Shown: piece after piece, positions 1 to 7,596 of the stretch
Layout: every line of letters begins with the position of its first letter
How positions within the stretch are numbered: the stretch's first letter is position 1
From: Alphaproteobacteria bacterium
GTDB lineage: Bacteria; Pseudomonadota; Alphaproteobacteria; Rhodobacterales; Rhodobacteraceae
NCBI GenBank assembly: GCA_030431485.1
Contig: JAUIIR010000033.1
Coordinates: 1 to 43,317, forward strand
Length of the DNA: 43,317 nucleotides
Direction of reading: 5' to 3'
Notes under the pieces: generated by a model
Told to the model about the DNA's origin: nothing
Seen by the model: only the letters and a program-made list of their open reading frames with translations
Database searches by the model: none
Program-made: the position numbers and the translations under genes

Positions 1-143
1 TCGTCCTAGATATTCGTGATGTGAGCGCCACAGATGACGACATCAACTCGGCTCTGAAAGAAGGGATCAATGCTCGCAATGTGCTGGGCGGCGTCTTGGC
101 GGCGCTTAAAGCCCGCAATATTGATGTAGATTTTGCGTCCTGA
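1..143 (+). CDS. C-terminal end of an unidentified protein (5' end outside window)
   Basis: An open frame runs from the window edge to a TGA at 141-143 and gives about 46 residues ending in KARNIDVDFAS. The stretch is helical and acidic in character, with a short alanine/leucine-rich segment before the end. The N-terminus lies outside the window, so no family can be named. It is followed by about 80 bases and then another gene on the same strand. That the frame is coding rests only on its being open from the edge and on the smooth codon use. Confidence 0.5.
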   Translation, partial: VLDIRDVSATDDDINSALKEGINARNVLGGVLAALKARNIDVDFAS

Positions 144-222
144 GTAAATCGGGAGTCCCCTGAGCAGCTGCACTCAGGTATACTGATTCCAACCTCAGAC
201 CAACTGAGGACAGTGAGGCAGC

Positions 223-633
223 ATGCAACCTATCATTCACAAAGCGGCGATCGCTTTGGACCTCAATCCTACATCGGTCGGCATCTCGCCTGGTGATCGA
301 GCGTTGTTGTCCCTGAACTCTGACACAACCATCTCTGTATTTGTTGAAAGGCCCTCACGACTGCCTTTTGGGCTTGGAAAGCCACGAGTTGTGTTGGTGG
401 GCACGTTGGGCGCACGAGCAACTGACATCCTGTCGCCTGCCCTCGAGCGCAAAGCGGACTTCCGTGTACGCATTATTGAGGTTGAGCCGGCCCATATTAG
501 TCGCACCGGGCGTGCTTCGATGTATGTGTCGGTATGGGGCAATCCTGCGGATATTGTCAGGCCCAAAGAAGCGCGTGCAATATTCACCCGCAGCAGGATT
601 AATGACCCGGTTCCTCCACAAGACGATAGCTGA
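223..633 (+). CDS. hypothetical protein, 136 aa
   Basis: I do not recognise this protein. It begins with ATG at 223 behind a purine-rich GAGGCAGC stretch that can serve as a ribosome site. It has no signal peptide or membrane segment. The middle is rich in beta-forming residues (runs such as PRVVLVGTLGARATD and MYVSVWG), suggesting a small soluble beta-rich domain, and the tail is acidic. It converges with the gene on the opposite strand that ends at 661. Antisense frames of similar length cover the same bases, so the coding strand is inferred from the start context and orientation. Confidence 0.55.
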   Translation: MQPIIHKAAIALDLNPTSVGISPGDRALLSLNSDTTISVFVERPSRLPFGLGKPRVVLVGTLGARATDILSPALERKADFRVRIIEVEPAHISRTGRASMYVSVWGNPADIVRPKEARAIFTRSRINDPVPPQDDS

Positions 634-660
634 TGGGGCATCCACCATATGACTGAAGCT

Positions 661-2361
661 TTACACATCCTCCCGCCACTTATTTGCGGACGTTTGCAAC
701 CAGCTGGGGAGGAACGGTTTGAGGGTTGGTGTGAGGTCCTCTGTCGCGGCGCTGCGGATCATGTTGATGACTTGCTTATCATCACGGCTCAGAGTCCGTT
801 TTGGCCAGGCACCCTTTATGCCATCAACCGCTTGTGCAAAGCTTTCGGCCCATGCCCGAAACCGCTTCGGAGACAGCTCGCGTAACTCAATTCCGATTTC
901 GCCTAGAAGGACGGCTTCATTCAGCGCACCAAAGCGTAACTTGATGATGTCGAGGATGCGTTGGATGGACCCCTGTCCTTTCACCTCGACCCCATGCATC
1001 AGCGGCATCAGCCACGCGTCGGGTGACACGAATTCCGGAGCGATCAGAACGGCAGTTAAATATCCCTCAATCTGATCTGGTTTGAGCGGACTGCCCTTGA
1101 GCAAATTGGCCAGCTCGCCATTTTGCTCTGGCGCGATCACGGGCGGTTCAAATGCTTCATCCTCCCACGCACCTTCAGCTTCGAGCTCTCCCACTGCGCG
1201 CTCCTCTGCAACGTCCAATGTAAGGTTGAGAATATCTTCAAACACGGGTATCTTTTTGGCCTCAGGCCCGGTTTTCAGCCCTTGTGCGACAGCCGCAAAG
1301 CTCAACCAAGCGTCAGATGCCAGAGTACTGTCATGTCTGAGGACGAGCGCGGAACGGAAGAACAGTTTTATCCAGAAATCACGCTTATCCTCCAGGTGCC
1401 GCTTTACAATCTTTTTGGCAGCGGCCTCCGTGCGAGCTTTCTCGAGCGAAGCCATCAAATTGGCATCGGACATAAACCAGCTGCTGGTGATGTCATACTC
1501 TGAGAACCGGTCCCGACTCTTGCCTATCAATCGACTGCGTTGATTGTCAGAAAGAGTGGCGAGCTCACCGAGTGGATCAATTGCTTCCAGAACTGCGTCA
1601 TGACCGCCAGATTGTGGTGTCACATCGCTTAAGTCAAACATAGGTGCGACATCCAGAAACCCCGGTGCGGTCACCCTACCGCGCGCGAGCCCATCTCCAA
1701 GTGCGAAGCTAAAGGCTGAGAGTAGATAGGCAGGAGATACATCGTACATCGCCATTGCGTGTTCGATTTGTTCAACCATCATTTTTTGGTCATTTCTGCT
1801 CGAACAGGGAATGACATATGCATCCTTGATACCGTGCCCGGCCTTGATCATAACCGCAGCCTCCGCGCGTGTGTTACCGCGGCTGCAGACGCCCATAATA
1901 CTTTGTGAACCAGTGCCGTCAGGAAGAGATGTCATCACCCGATGCAGTTGCCAAGGTTGCGGAACGGTGCCCCCCGACGGCTCCCGGCGCAGCGCCGTAC
2001 TAATCACTTTGTCCAGCGCTTCACCATTGGGGACCCAGTTACGGACGCGGATGAGATCAGACAACAAACCAGCATCGATTTTGGCACGATCCGCCAGAAG
2101 TTCGAAGCCGCTGATGGCCGCGTCGCGCATTTCGGCAACAGGATCGAGCAGAAAATACCTCCCCACTGCAATCATGCGCGGGTTACCCTGCCCAACCATG
2201 TGCGTCAGGATTGTCGTCGTCACCTCCGCCGGCATTGCGCCGAGCATCTCTCGAAGTCCGGCATACACTTCAAAAGGCGTCGACCCGCCCGGAACGAGTT
2301 CTTCTACCAGCTCCCCAACATCCGGTAGCTCAACAGGTTCGCCTTCCTTAAATACATCCAT
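661..2361 (-). CDS. large hypothetical protein with UPF0149/YecA-like C-terminal domain
   Basis: This 566-residue protein has no signal peptide or membrane segment. The N-terminal 120 residues contain helical repeat-like stretches (around residues 40-110, with pairs such as AEMRDAAISGFELLADRA) that recall HEAT-type repeats. Residues about 417-520 resemble the UPF0149 (YgfB/YecA) family: SPLKPDQIEGYLTAVLIAPE, then DAWLMPLM, then a FRAWAESFAQAV segment. That family has no settled biochemical role. An in-frame TTG at 2364 directly precedes the ATG at 2361, and I take the ATG. It reads away from the recombinase's 3' repeats and is not obviously in an operon. The UPF0149 assignment is by eye; the function of the N-terminal 400 residues is unknown. 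Confidence 0.75.
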   Translation of the reverse strand: MDVFKEGEPVELPDVGELVEELVPGGSTPFEVYAGLREMLGAMPAEVTTTILTHMVGQGNPRMIAVGRYFLLDPVAEMRDAAISGFELLADRAKIDAGLLSDLIRVRNWVPNGEALDKVISTALRREPSGGTVPQPWQLHRVMTSLPDGTGSQSIMGVCSRGNTRAEAAVMIKAGHGIKDAYVIPCSSRNDQKMMVEQIEHAMAMYDVSPAYLLSAFSFALGDGLARGRVTAPGFLDVAPMFDLSDVTPQSGGHDAVLEAIDPLGELATLSDNQRSRLIGKSRDRFSEYDITSSWFMSDANLMASLEKARTEAAAKKIVKRHLEDKRDFWIKLFFRSALVLRHDSTLASDAWLSFAAVAQGLKTGPEAKKIPVFEDILNLTLDVAEERAVGELEAEGAWEDEAFEPPVIAPEQNGELANLLKGSPLKPDQIEGYLTAVLIAPEFVSPDAWLMPLMHGVEVKGQGSIQRILDIIKLRFGALNEAVLLGEIGIELRELSPKRFRAWAESFAQAVDGIKGAWPKRTLSRDDKQVINMIRSAATEDLTPTLKPFLPSWLQTSANKWREDV

Positions 2362-2459
2362 CAACGCACCCTACACCACAACATCTGGTGGGCGCCTCGC
2401 ATGACTGGGAACCAGCCCACCCACACAAAGCGCGAAATAGCCCAAAATACCCGCCCCCC

Positions 2460-2503
2460 AGTTTCCACTGGGCGGGGTCGAACCTTAATTTCCACTGTGG
2501 GGG
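2460..2503. repeat. pair of imperfect direct repeats just downstream of the recombinase gene
   Basis: Two copies of a 17-base word built on TTTCCACTG followed by a G-rich run (2461-2477 and 2487-2503) lie head-to-tail, about 26 bases apart, ending directly against the recombinase stop codon at 2504-2506. The copies differ at about three positions. Short tandem terminal words of this kind occur at the ends of some insertion sequences and at recombination sites, but no transposase of such an element is present here. Confidence 0.4.
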
Positions 2504-3133
2504 TTAAGCAGCCACGCTCTCCTCACGTAGGCGCTTCGCCAGACGTGACAGTGTCGATCTGGAGCATCCAGTTGCTGCGATGATGCTGTTCCAGCTTTGC
2601 CCCGACTTGAGCATCGCAGTGATCGCGGCATTGCGCTTTTCATCCTCAGGACGTCCTCGGTACACGCCCTTGGTCTTGGCGGTCTCGATACCCTGCGCCT
2701 GACGGCGTCTCCGGTCTTCGTAATCCTTTCTGGCGATTGCTGCGAGCATGTCGAGCATCATTCCATTGATCGCGTCCATCATCCGTGCGCTGAACTCATC
2801 CGCACCGCCCTGGATGAGTTGATGCGATGTCGGAAGATCAAGGGCAACAACACGGACACGCTTCTCCCCGACCAACGCCTTCAGACGGTTCCAGTCTTCT
2901 GCATTCAAGCGTGACAGTCGATCGACCTGCTCGACCAACAGGACATCGCCTTCCTGAGCATCTGCTAATAGGCGGAACAGTTCAGGACGTTCCAGCTTGG
3001 CGCCGCTTTCATTCTCGACATAACGGGCTGCGATCTTCAGACCGCGCTCTTCGGCGAAGCGTTCGAGGTCTTCACGGGCGCGATCTGCGTTTTGATCTGC
3101 GGTTGAGGCACGGAGGTATGCACGGACGAACAT
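2504..3133 (-). CDS. serine recombinase (resolvase/invertase family)
   Basis: The protein (209 aa) has the small serine recombinase layout. The N-terminal catalytic domain starts with AYLRASTADQ, where Ser10 is the expected nucleophile. It also carries the VEQVDRLSRLNAEDW segment of the active-site helix, and then a long helix. A C-terminal helix-turn-helix of the Hin/resolvase type covers about residues 175-200 (SWNSIIAATGCSRSTLSRL). Such enzymes cut and rejoin DNA at short paired sites (plasmid resolution, inversion or transposon cointegrate resolution). The ATG at 3133 has a good GAGGGG ribosome site. Repeats of TGGTTC upstream and a direct repeat downstream are candidate recombination or operator sites. 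It is probably a remnant of a mobile element, since no partner transposase is visible. Confidence 0.88.
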   Translation of the reverse strand: MFVRAYLRASTADQNADRAREDLERFAEERGLKIAARYVENESGAKLERPELFRLLADAQEGDVLLVEQVDRLSRLNAEDWNRLKALVGEKRVRVVALDLPTSHQLIQGGADEFSARMMDAINGMMLDMLAAIARKDYEDRRRRQAQGIETAKTKGVYRGRPEDEKRNAAITAMLKSGQSWNSIIAATGCSRSTLSRLAKRLREESVAA

Positions 3134-3145
3134 GTCGAATCCCCT

Positions 3146-3231
3146 CTGGTTCGTTTTGGATGGTTCTCTTATAACCAGTTCGCTTTGGGTTTTAAATACT
3201 ATTTATCGAACCATTAAAAGACTGGTTCTCT
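3146..3231. promoter_or_regulatory. TGGTTC repeat cluster upstream of the serine recombinase (candidate res site or operator)
   Basis: Within 86 bases upstream of the recombinase start, the word TGGTTC occurs at 3147-3152, 3161-3166 and 3223-3228, and its reverse complement GAACCA at 3208-3213. Two inverted pairs result: TGGTT/AACCA at 3161-3177, and GAACCA/TGGTTC with a 9-base gap at 3208-3228. Clustered inverted sites directly upstream of a resolvase gene are typical of res sites and of autoregulatory operators. The binding itself is inferred. Confidence 0.45.
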
Positions 3232-4119
3232 AGAGCTTTACTCAAAAAGCACTACCTGAATCGTGCCTTATGTCAGCTTACGTGCCGAACGCCTTCCGTC
3301 AGTTTCTGATCATGGACTGACGGTGATCTGCCCGCACGGTAGTTTCCTGAAAAGCCCGACAAAAAAGTGTCAGGATCGCTGCCCAGCCTCCTTTCAATAA
3401 TTTTTGCAAAATTTTTTGGTAAGAAATCGAGGTAACGCCAACCCTTGTCACCAAGGTTTTTCCCTTCGGGCCGCACACGCAACTGCAATACATGCGAGTT
3501 AATCTTGCGCAGCGTTGTTGCGTCCTGATCAGTTTGCTTCGCCTCGGTGAACAAATGACACGTGCATCATCGGTGCCCGCTGCAACCAACGAGGTCAATT
3601 ACCCACCAATCAAAACCAACGCTTGAGGCATTGCAGCAAACCATATGATCCGCATATATTCTGTACCTGACAGAAGATGCCCCATCAGATTATGGGAATC
3701 CCAGTTGCTCTCTCGACAGTCCAAGTGTCAGCTATGCGGACCTTTTTCCGTTCGCAGTGGCTGTGACAGGAGGTTCCGCGTATGTCTGCAATGCGCAGGT
3801 AACGACCTTTGCAAACTTTGGGCCGTTTCCCGACAGCGGACCTTCAAGCTGAGTGCGGCGAATGCCGAGGGAGAGCCCAACTTGTAACTTGGATTTTCTT
3901 GCTGCGTGCGCTCGCAGCACAGATTTTGCCGCATGCGCACAAATCTTCGCACAGCGATGCGGCATGACAAGCGGCCATTCGTTGTAGGTGCAGCGAAATC
4001 ATGATGGGCTATGACCGAGTTGTGGGACAAACTGACTTTTGATCTGGATTATTGATAGAAACCGACATTCCGGTCGCTGCGTGGCGGGATGCTCATCCTG
4101 GAATAAGCAGTCTACTGTC
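3232..4119. other. long intergenic region without a convincing gene
   Basis: Between the recombinase promoter region and the first EamA exporter there are short frames only. Two overlapping minus-strand frames (about 3273-3598, just under 100 codons each) have protein-like patches but no start context and no recognisable domain, so they may be gene debris. The right part, from about 3840, matches a second copy near 6.9 kb and is listed as a repeat. No tRNA, terminator or clear promoter was recognised. Confidence 0.5.
3840..3995. repeat. degenerate intergenic repeat, copy 1
   Basis: This stretch matches a second stretch at about 6846-7005 in the same orientation. Shared blocks in the same order include GTGCGGCGAA, GAGAGCCCA, a GATTT-CTT-GCTGCG block, GCAGCACAGA and an AT/GC-mixed tail ending in GCGGCCATTC. 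The copies have diverged by substitutions and small indels, and neither holds a long plausible frame. Both lie beside EamA exporter genes. It looks like a member of a decayed repetitive family of the kind scattered between Roseobacter genes. Confidence 0.6.
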
Positions 4120-5181
4120 ATGACCGCCTCAACATATACACACGCACCGTCGCTGTCCCGCACTCTCCAAGGGATCACCTGTGTGCTTGCGGGCATGGTG
4201 CTGTTTGTCGGGCAGGACGTTCTAATGAAGGGTATGTTGACACATTACCCGGTGTGGATGCTGATCTTCAGCCGCTCCATCGTCGCTTTGATGACCTTGC
4301 TGCCGCTCGTCCTGTGGCTAGGTGCGCCGCATCGTATTTTGACCCCTCTTTGGCCTTGGTACCTAGCACGTGCCATGCTCTTTGCTTCAGGCTTCGCGAT
4401 GTTCTATACCGCCTTCCCTTTTATGGGCCTTGCCGAGGTCACGACACTGTTTTTCGCCGCACCCTTGATGACTGCGACTTTGGCAGCGCTGTTTCTGCAG
4501 GAGAAGGTTGGAGTGCACCGCATTGCCGCGCTGCTGGTAGGGTTTGCGGGCGTTGTCTTCGCGATGAACCCCACAGGCGGAAATTTTGGCTGGATTTCGG
4601 TTCTTCCGCTTTTTTGCGCACTTACCTATGCGATCAGCCAAATCATTGTGCGAAAGATCGGAGAGCAGGACACATCGCTCGTCATCGGGCTATACACGAT
4701 CTCGTTCTCGGGTTTTGTAATCGTGCCGATGGGATTTGTGGTTACGCAAATGATTGTGGTCTCGCCAGAACTAAACCATTTGCGCATGAATTGGCCGGTG
4801 CCAAATGTCGAGGGCATCGCCATGCTGGTTTTACTGGGGGCAATCGGAACGGTGGCCTATACATTGGTCTCGCGTGCATATCAGATCGCCAGCGCGAGTG
4901 TGATCGCAACATTCGACTATAGTTACCTGCCTTTGGCAGCCATCCTCGCATACCTGCTGTGGGGGGAAATCCCACCCCATACGACCTTCATTGGCATGGT
5001 GCTGATCATAGTGAGCGGCATGTACACAGCCTATCGTGAACTTCGGGTCAATCGCTCCGCAGACGACAACCCGCCCACGGCTCAGACGGTTTTTACCCCA
5101 GGCGCGCCTTCTATGGTATTGGCGGACGCGTTGGATGCTGAGGCCATGGAACTGGATGAGTTTGACAAGAAGTTACCTTAA
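4120..5181 (+). CDS. EamA-family (DMT superfamily) transporter
   Basis: This is an inner-membrane exporter-type protein of 353 residues with about ten hydrophobic helices in two EamA repeats. The first runs from about residue 15 to 145 (VLAGMVLFVGQDVLMKGML onward) and the second from about 155 to 295, followed by a hydrophilic tail of about 45 residues. The drug/metabolite transporter superfamily moves amino acids, nucleotides or drugs; the substrate cannot be read from sequence. An upstream in-frame ATG at 4039 would add an unlikely hydrophilic extension rich in His and Cys, so the ATG at 4120 is preferred. The acidic C-terminal tail (ending DEFDKKLP) is longer than usual for the family. Confidence 0.85.
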   Translation: MTASTYTHAPSLSRTLQGITCVLAGMVLFVGQDVLMKGMLTHYPVWMLIFSRSIVALMTLLPLVLWLGAPHRILTPLWPWYLARAMLFASGFAMFYTAFPFMGLAEVTTLFFAAPLMTATLAALFLQEKVGVHRIAALLVGFAGVVFAMNPTGGNFGWISVLPLFCALTYAISQIIVRKIGEQDTSLVIGLYTISFSGFVIVPMGFVVTQMIVVSPELNHLRMNWPVPNVEGIAMLVLLGAIGTVAYTLVSRAYQIASASVIATFDYSYLPLAAILAYLLWGEIPPHTTFIGMVLIIVSGMYTAYRELRVNRSADDNPPTAQTVFTPGAPSMVLADALDAEAMELDEFDKKLP

Positions 5182-5308
5182 TCTACAAGCAGCCTCGGCT
5201 GATACTGGATGAGCGAAGATACTGCTGAAAACGCGGTTCAACGGTCGAAAGCCAGAACTAGGAAGAACACCGTTTTTCCGACGTGCAGTTGCATACACAA
5301 AAATTACC

Positions 5309-5336
5309 TTGACAACTGACGGGCTCGTGCAAATCT
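5309..5336 (+). promoter_or_regulatory. candidate promoter of rpsU
   Basis: A consensus -35 hexamer TTGACA (5309-5314) is followed 16 bases later by AAATCT (5331-5336) as a weak -10. This would place the transcription start about 25-30 bases before the S21 start codon at 5371. A strong -35 with a poor -10 is common for housekeeping promoters of alphaproteobacteria. Not tested. Confidence 0.4.
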
Positions 5337-5370
5337 CAATACGTTGTTTCTGCAAAGGTTTGAAAACCAC

Positions 5371-5571
5371 ATGCAAGTAAGTGTTCGCGACAACAATGTT
5401 GATCAAGCTCTTCGGGTGTTGAAGAAAAAACTACAACGCGAAGGTGTATTCCGCGAAATGAAGCTGAAGGAACACTTCGAAAAACCTTCCGAGAAAAGGC
5501 TGCGGGAAAAAGGCGAAGCAATCCGCCGCGCCCGAAAACTTGCGCGAAAAAAACTGGAACGCGAAGGGTAG
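5371..5571 (+). CDS. rpsU: 30S ribosomal protein S21
   Basis: The 66-residue product begins [20 protein letters not shown] and ends in a strongly basic helix ([15 protein letters not shown]), the standard form of bacterial S21 (bS21), which binds the head of the small ribosomal subunit near the anti-Shine-Dalgarno region. An in-frame ATG at 5344 would add nine residues not found in the family, so 5371 is used. It is monocistronic here, flanked by two EamA exporter genes, with a candidate promoter at 5309-5336. No clear hairpin terminator follows it. Confidence 0.96.
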   Translation: MQVSVRDNNVDQALRVLKKKLQREGVFREMKLKEHFEKPSEKRLREKGEAIRRARKLARKKLEREG

Positions 5572-5719
5572 CTAGACGTCCTTTTGGCTAAAGTCGCGTA
5601 ATAGCAACACTTATATCGGAACCCCAAAAGCAACACTCATCATGCGCAAGTGTATCGGATCACACATGCAACGCACTCATTCACGGCAGATCCATCAGGA
5701 ATAGGTTGTTCCCAATCCC

Positions 5720-6637
5720 CTAAGGTGACGTGATCGGCGGCGGCCTACGCCGCTTGCCTGACAGAGCGTTTCCGGCGATCGCCGCAAGCAACACCGCGCC
5801 GCCAGTCAATGTGTTGAGCGTGGCGGTTTCACCGATGAACAACCAGACCCATAACGGGCCAAGGAGCACTTCGGCCAGTGACAACAGCGCAAGTTCCGCT
5901 GCAGGAAGGCTGCGAGACCCCAGTGTATACAGGATCAACCCTGCGCCGACCTGAAACACCCCCATGCCCATTGCAATGCCGCCATCCCGGACCGACAACA
6001 CCAGGGACAAATCCAAAAACAGGCATATGCCGGAGGTCACGATGATGCCGAACAATCCGGACAGAAACACCGACGGCAGCATTTCACCCGATTTCCCCCA
6101 CCGCAGCGCCACAGTGAAGACCGCAAATCCAAAGGCGGACCCCAACGCCGCAAGGCTACCCCTCAGGGCAACGCCTCCGGATTTATCTGCGACCATCATC
6201 GCGATACCGGCAATGGCAACGGTGATCGCCACCCAGGTGGCAGCGCGTACAGGTTCACGCAAGACGATCCATCCAAGAACAGCCGCCATAAAGGGTGCTG
6301 TTGCAAACAGAAGCATGGCGTTTGCCACAGATGTCGCCTGGATTGCATATATCCCTCCGGAATAGGCGGCCACCAGTGACAGCCCTGCGATCACTGCTGG
6401 GAACCCGGTGCGACGGATCTGGGCAAAAGGGCTTTCACCAGAGCGCATACGAATGAACACATAAAGCAGAAGTGACAGGCTGGCCGATCGGTAAAGTAAT
6501 ATCTGCCACACAACCGCGTCTTCGATCAGCCGTATTCCAAGCCCGACGGTCGACCAAAGCACACCAGCAGCAAAGACAAACAGGACACCAAACCGGTGCC
6601 CGTCCGTGCCTTGTGACGGTTGGCTCATGGCAGTCAT
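5720..6637 (-). CDS. EamA-family (DMT superfamily) transporter
   Basis: The 305-residue product has about ten membrane helices arranged as two EamA domains, beginning GVLFVFAAGVLWSTVGLGIRL and including the family-typical YSGGIYAIQATSVANAMLLF segment and a C-terminal GPLWVWLFIGETATL segment. It is therefore an inner-membrane metabolite or drug exporter of unknown substrate. The ATG at 6637 is chosen because AAGGAG lies five bases upstream; an in-frame ATG at 6655 lacks a ribosome site. It is not closely similar to the EamA protein encoded at 4120-5181, so the two are not a recent duplication. Confidence 0.87.
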   Translation of the reverse strand: MTAMSQPSQGTDGHRFGVLFVFAAGVLWSTVGLGIRLIEDAVVWQILLYRSASLSLLLYVFIRMRSGESPFAQIRRTGFPAVIAGLSLVAAYSGGIYAIQATSVANAMLLFATAPFMAAVLGWIVLREPVRAATWVAITVAIAGIAMMVADKSGGVALRGSLAALGSAFGFAVFTVALRWGKSGEMLPSVFLSGLFGIIVTSGICLFLDLSLVLSVRDGGIAMGMGVFQVGAGLILYTLGSRSLPAAELALLSLAEVLLGPLWVWLFIGETATLNTLTGGAVLLAAIAGNALSGKRRRPPPITSP

Positions 6638-7596
6638 TTGGTCTCCTTGGGACATTTTTTCTCGTTGCTAGCGATGCGGCTGTCGCTTTGGCCTTCCGTT
6701 TGCGACACCAAAACTGTCCGTGGCACATAGATGCCAAGGAATCGCCTCTGACCAGGACCTTCTGCCAACGCCGCGAATTGGTACTTCGTCCCGCGTCTTT
6801 CCAGTTCAAGCTCTACGCAGAGAACGGTACCCGTTTTCGGACCAGCCTTTCGTAGATTGTGCGGCGAAGGTGTCAAGAGAGCCCATCCTGTTAATTCGAT
6901 TTCTTCGCTGCGCGCGCATGCAGCACAGAAATTGCGGCGGAAGCGAAAAATTCGACGCTGCCTTGCCGCAGACGTTGCGGCCATTCCTGCAGGTTGCGGC
7001 ATGGCTCAGACGCTGAATTTTCGCATCGCGGGACAGAACGGACCTTGGATTGTTAGCTCTAGCGGACGCAGCATAGCTTCGTTCTTGAGGTGTCTCGGTC
7101 GCGGCGTTGCAGCTCAAATCGCCAATGCGGTCACGGGTACGTCTCGGACGAGCAACCGACCCATGACGTACCTTTGACGTGCACTGTCACGGGTATGGCA
7201 TGCGTAAGCGGCTCTCGGATTGTGGCAGGGTATGGACGTGCGGCACCGGGGGGCGGAGCGCCTTGTGGCCGGGTGGCTGCCAGCCCCCCTGGAAACGCAG
7301 TATCTGTCTTGATGCACAGGCGTAACGGGCATGGACGACTCTCGCGTGTTGGTTTTCGAATCGCGCTCATGTGAGCGTCCGCACAGGACGTGAGGCGGGT
7401 CGAAAAAAGATGCCGTGAATCATGCGAATAGAACATGACCCGGGCCTTGTGGCATCGCTCACCAAGTTCTTGTTTTTGCGGCATACGCAGCGATGAAAGG
7501 AAGTCTCTCAATATCAAAGCGTTATAAGGTAACGTCACAAAGCTGAAACAGACTCCCTCCAAAGAGGCGGTGTAAACCTGCCCTTGGAGACTTACA
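6638..7596. other. long intergenic region upstream of phoA
   Basis: About 960 bases without a supported gene separate the divergent EamA and alkaline phosphatase genes. The first 370 bases include the second copy of the degenerate repeat. The remainder is GC-rich and has only short overlapping frames in several phases. Near 7540-7557, reading the minus strand, CTGTTTC and TTGTGAC are spaced 11 bases apart, a poor match to a PhoB box, and I do not call it. No structured RNA was recognised. Confidence 0.5.
6846..7005. repeat. degenerate intergenic repeat, copy 2
   Basis: This is the counterpart of the stretch at 3840-3995, in the same orientation, sharing the ordered blocks GTGCGGCGAA, GAGAGCCCA, a GATTTCTTCGCTGCG-type block, GCAGCACAGA and GCGGCCATTC. 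Divergence between the copies is substantial, indicating an old or fast-decaying element rather than an active insertion sequence. No terminal inverted repeats or target duplications are obvious. Confidence 0.6.

Noticed and set aside
3273..3598. Overlapping minus-strand frames of about 95 codons each near the recombinase
   Set aside because: No ribosome site, no domain and no continuation. They may be debris of a lost gene but cannot be called.
7535..7560. Possible PhoB box upstream of phoA
   Set aside because: On the minus strand CTGTTTC and TTGTGAC have the right 11-base spacing, but too many positions differ from the consensus and the orientation is unsupported.
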